Assembly (NCBI GenBank): GCA_031278025.1
Contig: JAITLF010000259.1
Location: 1 to 7,541, forward strand
Reading direction: 5' to 3'
Origin: Treponema sp.
GTDB taxonomy: Bacteria; Spirochaetota; Spirochaetia; Treponematales; Breznakiellaceae
Length of the DNA stretch: 7,541 bases
The notes beneath the pieces are model-generated. The model worked only from the letters and a program-made list of their open reading frames with translations, had not been told where the DNA came from and searched no databases. The position numbers were made by a program, and so were the translations under genes. This document shows, piece after piece, positions 1 to 5,244 of this stretch; position 1 is the stretch's first letter; the number at the start of each line of letters is the position of its first letter.

Positions 1-332
1 CCACTCCGGCGGCTCCCCAGCCACTACCCGCGACCAGTACCGGTCACCCCAGATGTGCCCCGTCCTCCCCGCCCATACGTTGAACCGCGCCGCGAACGTT
101 TGCTTCATCCACTGCATTAGTTGCGGCAACCGGAACCCGTCGGCTGGCCTGATGTAGACCGATACCCATTCGCCTTCAAGAGCGAGCCCGCGAATCTCGA
201 AGGCGAAAAGCTCCCGCGTCTCGCGGAGCACCCGGAAAAAGATGGCCGCAGCCGGAAGAGCATCTCGCGGTTATTGACCGCCGTCCTTACCTCGTACCAG
301 ACACCTTGCGCCAAAATTCTTTTCAATCTCAT
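1..332 (-). pseudogene. IS200-like / REP-associated (Y1-type) transposase relative, frameshifted and cut by the window edge
   Basis: The frame starting at 332 reads MRLKRILAQGVWYEVRTA followed by VNNREMLFRL, the usual opening of short IS200-like/RayT-type transposases. It then turns into nonsense. From 249 down to 1 the neighbouring frame continues the family pattern: a segment starting AAIFFRVLRETREL, then LMQWMKQTFAARFN, then GRTGHIWGDRYWS. Both halves are good matches, so one gene has lost its frame between about 260 and 236, equivalent to one missing base. A run of five A's on the plus strand (236-240) lies in that interval. The place where the family normally has a HUH metal-binding pair (MPNHxH-like) reads YIRPADGF, with no histidines. 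The catalytic tyrosine would lie beyond the left edge. No clear Shine-Dalgarno precedes 332. The family call comes from recalled motifs and is good; activity is doubtful. Confidence 0.72.
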
Positions 333-605
333 ACTGTATATAGGGGATTGACTCGCCGTTTTGCTTTAATCGGATGGGGAAAAAAGTGAAAAAAATGAAA
401 AACCGTGGTTTTGGAACAGCCGCTATTACCAAAAAATTTTCGGTGATGTTCTAAAATTATTGTATCAGGCACACTCTCCCCAAAAACCAGACATTTATTA
501 TTAGGCCGACAACAATCTTGTGCATCTGTTCCGTTTTTGAAAAACGAAACTTCTTCCTCACCAGCCGCGCACACCAAGTCTTCAACGATAAATACTTTCT
601 TTCAA
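333..605. other. AT-rich intergenic stretch without a recognisable gene
   Basis: This stretch separates the transposase relative from the palindrome pair. It has many A and T runs and clearly lower GC than the genes. An 82-codon open frame on the minus strand (577-329) has low-complexity composition, no ribosome site and no family resemblance, so I do not call it. A small A/T hairpin (532-546, CGTTTTT/AAAAACG) and a weaker one (399-412, AAAACC/GGTTTT) are present but have no evident role. Confidence 0.5.
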
Positions 606-648
606 TCAAGGCTTTCCCAAAACTTCAGTTTTGGGAAAGCAGCCTTGA
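606..648. repeat. Long near-perfect palindrome (hairpin 1)
   Basis: Arms 611-624 and 627-640 are perfectly complementary (core CTTTCCCAAAACT / AGTTTTGGGAAAG), leaving only two bases at the centre. Outer bases 606-611 pair with 643-648, with a small bulge at 640-642. The core TCCCAAAAC/GTTTTGGGA is shared with the second inverted repeat at 690-764. The left arms match at 13 of 15 positions (AGGCTTTCCCAAAAC against AGCCTGTCCCAAAAC). This suggests two members of one dispersed palindrome family. No T-run follows, so it is not a standard terminator. Confidence 0.7.
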
Positions 649-689
649 AATTCGCGGTTTTGCAAGGCTGAAAGCCTGAAAAACTGTAC

Positions 690-764
690 GAGCCTGTCCC
701 AAAACCGTGCCCCCGGCTATGCCGGGAACGTGAGCGCACAGTCAATTAGTTTTGGGACAGGCTC
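690..764. repeat. 75-bp element with perfect 16-bp terminal inverted repeats (MITE-like or REP-like)
   Basis: The ends GAGCCTGTCCCAAAAC (690-705) and its exact reverse complement (749-764) bound a 43-bp interior, which has its own small hairpin (CCCGGC 712-717 with GCCGGG 721-726). There is no coding capacity. I could not identify a target-site duplication in the flanks, so the insertion mechanism is open. It could be a non-autonomous transposable element, a palindromic REP-like unit, or a structured RNA element. The related palindrome at 606-648 and the transposase relative at 1-332 favour a mobile-repeat origin. Confidence 0.65.
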
Positions 765-848
765 AATCTTTTGCGATTTTACGCGCAAAGCACTTCATAT
801 TGTCTCCCAAGTCATTCCGCGCCCAGTATAGCTGGAGAACGCTCCATT

Positions 849-865
849 CCCAATGTACAATTGGG
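849..865. repeat. Short inverted repeat
   Basis: CCCAAT (849-854) and ATTGGG (860-865) are separated by five bases. It is small and isolated, and no flanking element explains it. It may be chance or a protein-binding site. Confidence 0.35.
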
Positions 866-904
866 CGTAAAATTTGTTGAATTATATAGAAAAGTATACA
901 TTTA

Positions 905-939
905 GGGCTGCCCGGGGGACAGGGCAACCCTTTGTTTTA
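905..939 (+). terminator. Terminator-like hairpin upstream of the regulator promoter
   Basis: GGGCTGCCC (905-913) pairs with GGGCAACCC (922-930), one mismatch in nine, around an eight-base loop. It is followed directly by the T-rich tail TTTGTTTTATTTAT. This has the form of a rho-independent terminator on the plus strand. No plus-strand gene lies upstream in the window. It may end an unseen transcript or insulate the regulator gene from read-through. The other strand lacks a T-run after the stem. Confidence 0.5.
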
Positions 940-954
940 TTTATGGGTTTATCC

Positions 955-1029
955 CGAAATATCACCGAAAACCCTTGCATTTTCTTTTATAATATGCTAT
1001 ATCATAAGTATATCGAAAGCATTTCGAAA
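955..1029. promoter_or_regulatory. Putative operator: two pairs of CGAAA repeats around the promoter
   Basis: CGAAA occurs at 955-959 and 966-970, and again at 1014-1018 and 1025-1029. Both pairs have the same 11-bp spacing, about one helical turn, and they lie 59 bp apart, one on each side of the -10 candidates. The downstream pair also contains a palindrome, TCGAAA-GCA-TTTCGA (1013-1027). Several DeoR-family regulators are known to bind short repeated half-sites, often with a TTTCG/CGAAA-like core. The arrangement therefore suggests autoregulation, possibly with both sites bridged by a tetramer. Binding is an inference. Confidence 0.45.
975..1003 (+). promoter_or_regulatory. Candidate promoter of the DeoR-family gene
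   Basis: TTGCAT (975-980) and TATATC (998-1003) are 17 bp apart, and TGC just before the second box makes an extended -10. A perfect TATAAT also lies at 988-993, but its -35 position (about 965-970) is poor and coincides with a CGAAA repeat. Either would start transcription about 30-40 bp before the GTG start. Which one is used cannot be decided from sequence. Confidence 0.45.
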
Positions 1030-1039
1030 AGGTGTATAA

Positions 1040-1822
1040 GTGACCCTGGAACTTAATACCCGGGAACGGGCGATCATCGACAGGCTCTCGGAAGACGGCG
1101 CGGTATCTGTGACGAATCTTGCGAAGGAACTTGGCTATTCGGAGGTGACTATCCGGGGGGATCTAAAGCTGCTGGAAGAAAAGGGCTGGATAAACCGCAC
1201 CCGGGGGGGCGCCGCGCCGGCCCTGCACCGGAACATTCTGGAACGGCAGCGCATATTTCCCGAACGCAAGAACACCATTGCCCGGGCTGCGGCGGAGCTT
1301 GTGAACGACGGCGATGTGATCATGATCGAGGCCGGGACAACCACGGCGCTCATCGCCCGGTATTTGGCCGGAAAGCGGGATGTTCACATCGTCACCAACT
1401 CGACCCTGGTATTTTCCTATGCCCGAATTAACCCCAATCTGCAGATAACCAGGACCGGCGGCGAATTCCGGCGGCCCACCGAATCGCTTGTGGGGCCTAT
1501 CGCGCTTGAGACCATTTCCCGCCTCAATGTGCGGCTCGCTTTTGTGGGAACCGACGGTTTTACCCTGGAACACGGCATGACCACCCACCTTATGGAAGGG
1601 GCGGAGATCGTCAAGGCTATGAGGGCCCACGCCGGAACCACGATCCTCACCGCGGATTCAAGCAAATACGGCCGCATGGGTTTTGCCAATGTGCTTCCCC
1701 TCTCCGAAGTGGATCTGATCCTCACCGACGAATACCTGGACGGCGATGCCTCTGCGGAACTCGAAGCGGCGGGCATCCGGGTACGCAGGGCCAGGACAGC
1801 GGCGGAGGCGGTAACGTTGTGA
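1040..1822 (+). CDS. DeoR-family transcriptional regulator
   Basis: This is a complete 260-residue protein, the normal length for the family. Residues about 5-57 form the N-terminal winged helix-turn-helix (TRERAIIDRLSEDG..., LAKELGYSEVTIRGDL, then INRTRGGA). The DeoRC sensor domain fills about residues 75-235. It includes EAGTTT at 97-102, where many relatives have DxGTT, a TNST segment, GTDGF, and ADSSKYG at 205-211 followed by the usual PLSEVDLILTDE. The sensor fold is related to sugar-phosphate isomerases, and characterised members respond to phosphorylated sugars or similar metabolites. The GTG start is chosen because AAAAGG (1027-1032) lies seven bases upstream and the HTH begins immediately. 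The next genes are a 2-oxo acid dehydrogenase cluster on the same strand, 236 bp downstream. Control of that cluster is likely by position but not proven. The effector is unknown. Confidence 0.9.
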   Translation: MTLELNTRERAIIDRLSEDGAVSVTNLAKELGYSEVTIRGDLKLLEEKGWINRTRGGAAPALHRNILERQRIFPERKNTIARAAAELVNDGDVIMIEAGTTTALIARYLAGKRDVHIVTNSTLVFSYARINPNLQITRTGGEFRRPTESLVGPIALETISRLNVRLAFVGTDGFTLEHGMTTHLMEGAEIVKAMRAHAGTTILTADSSKYGRMGFANVLPLSEVDLILTDEYLDGDASAELEAAGIRVRRARTAAEAVTL

Positions 1823-1841
1823 TTCTTGTATTCCTGGTCAG

Positions 1842-1975
1842 AGGGGGGAAGTCTCCCCCTGCGCTTCAGCCTTGCCGCATTGGGTGTGGAGTTTTGCTTT
1901 GCAAAACTCCTAAAAGACTTGACGCCGGGCGGCAAGTCTTACGCTACCCCCTCTGCGGGGGGCCAGCCCCCCGCA
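1842..1975. repeat. Cluster of four consecutive hairpins (intergenic composite repeat)
   Basis: Four stems follow one another between the regulator and the E2 gene: AGGGGG/CCCCCT-type (about 1842-1860); GGAGTTTTGC/GCAAAACTCC (1888-1897 with 1901-1910, loop TTT); AAGACTTG/CAAGTCTT (1914-1921 with 1933-1940); and TGCGGGGGG/CCCCCCGCA (1954-1962 with 1967-1975). Stems 2 to 4 are perfect. None is followed by a T-run, so simple intrinsic termination is unlikely. The arrangement resembles mosaic intergenic repeats that occur in many copies in gut treponemes (an impression from memory). It could also shield or attenuate transcripts between the two genes. Confidence 0.6.
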
Positions 1976-2013
1976 ACGCCCCCCGATCACCGGAAACGAA
2001 GGGGGTGAAAATC

Positions 2014-2054
2014 TTAACTTGTTGACAGTGCATTGTAATATAACGTATTGGAGG
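2014..2054 (+). promoter_or_regulatory. Candidate promoter and ribosome site for the E2-E3-E1 genes
   Basis: TTAACT (2014-2019) and TAATAT (2036-2041) are 16 bp apart and would give a leader of only about ten bases carrying GGAGG (2050-2054). A perfect TTGACA lies at 2022-2027. A -10 at the normal distance from it would fall on 2044-2051, on top of the ribosome site, which fits poorly. The area is clearly promoter-like and AT-rich after the GC-rich hairpins, but the exact boxes are uncertain. The ribosome site is only four bases from the ATG at 2059, slightly close. Confidence 0.4.
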
Positions 2055-2058
2055 TAAT

Positions 2059-3653
2059 ATGGCGTTTGTTTTGATCATGCCCCGGCAGGGGAATACGGTG
2101 GAGTCCTGTATTATCAACGAATGGAAGGTAAAAGAGGGGGACGCGGTAGAGGCGGATACCCCGGTCTGTGTCGTGGAAACCGACAAGGCCACCTTCGAGG
2201 TTCCGGCCGGGGAAAAAGGCACGGTGCTGAAGATTGTCCGGGAAACCGGAGACGACGTACCGGTACTGGAACCCATCGCGGTCATCGGCGCGGCCGGTGA
2301 AGACTGGCAGGCGGCCCTCGGCGGCACGGCTGTTGACACGGCAGTTTCGGCGGCGCGCGAAACGGTGCCAGGCATCATTTCGCCAAGGGCGCGAAATCTG
2401 GCCGCCGGAGAAGGCACTTCCCTGACGGGCATTGCCGGGACAGGGCCGGGCGGCAGGATCATCGAGCGGGATGTGGCGGCCGCGCTGCAAACCCGGCCCG
2501 GCCTGAGCGCGGCGGCGCAGGCGCGGCTGTGGTGGACGGCGCGGCGGAATCGGCGTCCGGCGCTGTTCCGGCGGCGGTTGGCGTTGCGGCTGCAACGGGC
2601 GCGGCCACAGTTGGCGGCGCGGCGGAAGTGGCGGCGGACGGCGGACGCGCGGCGGCTTCCCCGAGGGCGCGGAACCTGGCCGCCAAAGAAGGCGCTTCCC
2701 TGACGGGCATTGCCGGGACGGGGCCGGGCGGCAGGATCATCGAGCGGGATGTGGCGGCCGCGCCGCAAACCCGGCCCGGCCTGAGCGCGGCGGCGAAGGC
2801 GGCGGCCCTGGCCGGCGGCGTTGTCCCGGCGTCCGGTTCCGGTCTGGGCGGCCGGGTTACGGCGGCGGATATGACGGCGGCCCCGGCTGTTCCGGTTGCG
2901 GCGGCCGGTCCGGCGGTTTCCGGCGAAGGGGCAATTACCGATACGCCGATCAAGGGCATACGGAAGCTCATCTCGGACCGTATGCTCAACTCCCTCGCGA
3001 GTATGGCCCAGTTCACCCTGAACGCAAGCGCCCCGGCCTCGCGTATGCAGGAACTGCGGGAACGCATAAAGACCGCCTCCCCGGAGGGCTTCATCGGCGC
3101 GGCCGGGCTATCCAAAGTAACGGTAAACGACCTCATCCTTTACGCGGTTTCCCGCGTCATTCCCCGGTTCCCGTTTATGAACGCTCACAAGATAGGCGAC
3201 ACCCTGCGGACCTTTGAGCGCGTTCACCTGGGCATGGCGGTGGATACGCCCAGGGGCCTTATGGTGCCGGTTATCAGGAACGCGAATGTCCTGAGCCTAA
3301 CCCAAATTTCTGCCGAGGCAAAACGCCTGGCCGCCGCGTGCCAGGCGGGGAACATAGGTCCCGGCGAGATCAGCGGTTCAACCTTTACGGTGACTAACCT
3401 GGGGAGCCTTGGGGTTTCCAGCTTTACCCCGGTGATAAACGCCCCGGAAGTGGCCATCCTCGGCGTTGCGGGAATCGAGCTAAAGCCGGTAAAGTCAAAG
3501 TGTGATGACGGCTGCGAAGGGTTCAACTTCGAGCCGCACATAGGATTCAGCCTGACCATCAATCACCAGGTAGTGGACGGCGCTCCGGCGGCGCGTTTCC
3601 TCAAAGCCCTGGGAGAAGCCGTGGCGGAAATAGATTTACTGTTAGCAGTATAG
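2059..3653 (+). CDS. Dihydrolipoamide acyltransferase (E2) of a 2-oxo acid dehydrogenase complex, with a frameshift at about 2523/2524
   Basis: E2 carries the acyl group on a swinging lipoyl arm and transfers it to CoA in the cytoplasmic complex. The first frame (2059 to a stop at 2703) encodes a lipoyl domain, residues 1-75, with the lipoylation site ETDKATFEV at Lys43, then a peripheral-subunit-binding segment (SPRARNLA... GTGPGGRIIERDV). The protein continues in the neighbouring frame (open before 2529, ending 3653). That frame has an Ala-rich linker, a second near-identical binding segment, a further GSGLGGRVTAADM half-motif, and the catalytic domain from about ITDTPIKGIRKL. The active-site motif NHQVVDG has its His at codon 3564-3566. 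Adding one base after 2523 gives 531 residues (active His about 503), a normal E2 size. As written, the product is either a 214-residue truncated protein or a downstream piece starting at GTG 2529, which has no ribosome site. E3 follows after nine bases. Acetoin-type or pyruvate-type E2 cannot be separated here. Confidence 0.88.
2380..2801 (+). repeat. Internal direct repeat duplicating the E3/E1-binding segment of E2
   Basis: Bases 2380-2523 and 2658-2801 are direct copies of 144 bp with 10 differences by hand count, about 93% identity. Each encodes 48 residues running from SPRARNLA through GTGPGGRIIERDV to LSAAA, with only four amino-acid differences (G/K, T/A, L/P, Q/K). The offset is 278 bp, not a multiple of three, so the copies lie in different frames. 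One extra base would make it 279 bp, or 93 codons. An Ala/Val/Gly-rich linker separates the copies. The high identity suggests recent duplication or ongoing gene conversion. Confidence 0.9.
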
Positions 3654-3662
3654 GAGTAACCA

Positions 3663-5054
3663 ATGTACGATACCATAATCATAGGGGCCGGGCCGGGGGG
3701 ATACCTCGCGGCGGAACGGCTGGGACACGAAAAGAAGAAAACGCTGCTCATCGAGGAACAACATCTGGGCGGAACCTGCCTGAATGTCGGCTGCATTCCC
3801 ACAAAAACGTTGCTTAATTCGGCGAAGCTATACGTCCACGCGAAAGAGGCGGGGAAATTCGGGGTAACGGCGAAAGAAACAAGCTACGACTGGCCCAAAA
3901 TTCTGGCCTGGAAAACCGAGGTAACGGAAAAACTGCGCGCCGGCGTCGCCGCCCGGATGAAACGCTTCGGCGTGGAAGTGGTAAACGGCCGTGGGGAGAT
4001 TGTCTCGACGGCCTCCGGGGAAAAGGGTGCGAAGGTAAAAGTTTTCGCGGACGGGAAGGCCGAAGAATACGAGGCTAAAACGATTCTTGTTTCCACCGGT
4101 TCCGCGCCCGTCATGCCCCCCATCCCCGGCGCGAAGGATAATCCCCGCGTGGTAGATTCCACCGGCCTTCTTTCAACGCCCGAAGTTCCCAAGAAACTCG
4201 CCATAATCGGCGGCGGGGTCATAGGCGTGGAATTTGCCGGACTTTTCTCCGCCCTGGGGACGGAAGTAACGGTACTGGAGATGATGGACGAGATTGTCCC
4301 CTTTATGGACCGGGAACTTGCCCCGCTGCTGCGGAAGGCAATGGCGCCGGTCGGGTTTAAGCTTGGCTGCAAGGTTGAAAGAATCGAGGGCGCGGCCGTC
4401 TGCTACACCGAAAAGGACGGCAAACCCGGCAGGGTTGAGGCGGATCTGGTACTGATGGCGGTGGGCCGCCGTCCGGTAACAGGCGGCTGGGGCGCGGAGG
4501 TTGCCGGTGTGGACACCGGGCCAAAAGGCGTCAGTACCGACGACAGGCAGCGGACGAATATTCCGGGTATCTGGGCTGCCGGGGACCTTACCGGCAAAAG
4601 CCTTTTGGCCCACTCCGCCTACCGCATGGCGGAAGTCGCCGTGGCCGATATTGCCGCCGCGCTTGATGGCAAGGCGGCAGTCGCCAATGTCTGGCGGGGC
4701 AGCGCCGTCCCCTGGGCGGTGTACGGCCTTACCGAAGCGGCCGGCGTGGGTATCTCCGAGCAGGAGGCCGCGGCGAAGGGGGTGGCCATAGTCAAGGCAA
4801 GCCTGCCGCTGGTATTCTCCGGCCGCTTTGTCGCGGAAAATACCTTTCAGGCGCCGGGCGCGGTAAAGGTGATTGCCTCCGCGGAAACCCGGCGGATACT
4901 CGGTATTCACGCGGTGGGAGCGTATTCGCCCGAGTTTATTTGGGGCGGCGCGGCCCTTATCGAACAGGAACTGCGGGTAGAGGATGTAAAACAGCTTATC
5001 TTCCCCCACCCCACAGTCTGCGAGGTGATAAGGGACGCGGTCTGGCAGCTTTAG
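3663..5054 (+). CDS. lpdA: Dihydrolipoyl dehydrogenase (E3)
   Basis: This is a complete 463-residue flavoprotein that reoxidises the dihydrolipoyl arm of E2 and reduces NAD+. The FAD-binding loop GAGPGG is at residues 8-13. The redox-active disulfide is in GGTCLNVGCIPTK (Cys39 and Cys44). The NAD-binding loop GGGVIG is at 183-188, and the second FAD contact, AAGD, has Asp308. The catalytic pair near the C-terminus is in HPTVCE (His449 and Glu454). All key residues are present and the length is typical. There is no N-terminal lipoyl domain, unlike some E3 proteins of related operons. The ATG is supported by AGGAG (3652-3656), which overlaps the E2 stop codon and lies six bases upstream, so E2 and E3 are surely co-transcribed. 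The last codons (Trp-Gln-Leu-stop) are the first unit of a short tandem repeat running into the spacer. Confidence 0.96.
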   Translation: MYDTIIIGAGPGGYLAAERLGHEKKKTLLIEEQHLGGTCLNVGCIPTKTLLNSAKLYVHAKEAGKFGVTAKETSYDWPKILAWKTEVTEKLRAGVAARMKRFGVEVVNGRGEIVSTASGEKGAKVKVFADGKAEEYEAKTILVSTGSAPVMPPIPGAKDNPRVVDSTGLLSTPEVPKKLAIIGGGVIGVEFAGLFSALGTEVTVLEMMDEIVPFMDRELAPLLRKAMAPVGFKLGCKVERIEGAAVCYTEKDGKPGRVEADLVLMAVGRRPVTGGWGAEVAGVDTGPKGVSTDDRQRTNIPGIWAAGDLTGKSLLAHSAYRMAEVAVADIAAALDGKAAVANVWRGSAVPWAVYGLTEAAGVGISEQEAAAKGVAIVKASLPLVFSGRFVAENTFQAPGAVKVIASAETRRILGIHAVGAYSPEFIWGGAALIEQELRVEDVKQLIFPHPTVCEVIRDAVWQL

Positions 5055-5093
5055 CTGACAGATGGCAGCTTTAGCTGACAGATGGCAGCTTTA
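5043..5093 (+). repeat. 20-bp tandem repeat, about 2.5 copies, across the E3 stop codon
   Basis: The unit starting TGGCAGCTTTAGCTGACAGA occurs at 5043-5062 and 5063-5082 without a mismatch, followed by a partial 11-base copy at 5083-5093. The first unit encodes the last three residues and stop codon of the E3 gene. The array therefore appears to have arisen by duplication of the gene's own end, probably replication slippage. It does not change the protein. Confidence 0.92.
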
Positions 5094-5148
5094 AAAAGCC
5101 GCACATTTGGACACGAAGTGCGCGCAAGGGATCGTGGCATTAATACAA

Positions 5149-5210
5149 CCGCCATCCATGGCGGGTTTGCGGATAGCCCGGTCCGGCGTTTACGCCGGAT
5201 ACGTTCGTAT
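5149..5210. promoter_or_regulatory. Two hairpins and a small palindrome in the E3-E1 spacer
   Basis: CCGCCAT/ATGGCGG (5149-5155 with 5158-5164) and TCCGGCG/CGCCGGA (5182-5188 with 5193-5199) are perfect stems. They are followed by ATACG-TT-CGTAT (5199-5210). No T-run follows, so a normal terminator is not supported. The structures may modulate read-through between E3 and E1, stabilise a processed mRNA end, or bind a regulator. The spacer between the two genes is 190 bp, much wider than the nine bases between E2 and E3. Confidence 0.5.
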
Positions 5211-5216
5211 TAATAT
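5189..5216 (+). promoter_or_regulatory. Weak candidate promoter for the E1 gene
   Basis: TTTACG (5189-5194) and TAATAT (5211-5216) are 16 bp apart in an AT-rich stretch just before the E1 ribosome site. The -35 match is only four of six and overlaps the second hairpin. It is offered because the wide gap makes separate transcription of E1 possible. Confidence 0.25.
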
Positions 5217-5244
5217 ATTTACTACTAATTGGAGGAGAAAGAAA

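Noticed and set aside
329..577. 82-codon open frame on the minus strand
   Set aside because: It has no ribosome site, has low-complexity Phe/His-rich composition from A/T runs, shows no family resemblance, and overlaps the start of the transposase relative.
606..764. CRISPR-like array
   Set aside because: There are only two palindromes, with different interiors and no regular spacers. No cas gene is nearby.
874..1056. 60-codon plus-strand frame before the regulator
   Set aside because: It runs through the terminator-like hairpin and the promoter/operator region and overlaps the regulator start. The composition is not protein-like.
1163..1935. Long minus-strand frames opposite the regulator gene
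   Set aside because: They are shadows of a GC-rich gene whose plus-strand frame has clear DeoR motifs throughout.
2022..2050. TTGACA as the -35 of a normal promoter for E2
   Set aside because: A -10 at 16-18 bp would lie on the ribosome site and the matches there are poor. The TTAACT/TAATAT pair is spaced better.
2520..2530. Programmed ribosomal frameshift in E2
   Set aside because: The junction lacks a slippery heptamer and I see no stimulating pseudoknot. A single-base loss explains the repeat alignment exactly.
1944..3136. Long minus-strand frames rich in Ala, Arg and Pro opposite E2
   Set aside because: They are antisense shadows of the GC-rich repeat and linker. No family motif is present, while the plus strand shows lipoyl, binding and catalytic domains.
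4173..5009. 278-codon minus-strand frame opposite E3
   Set aside because: The plus-strand E3 has every catalytic motif. The antisense frame has no recognisable domain or ribosome site.
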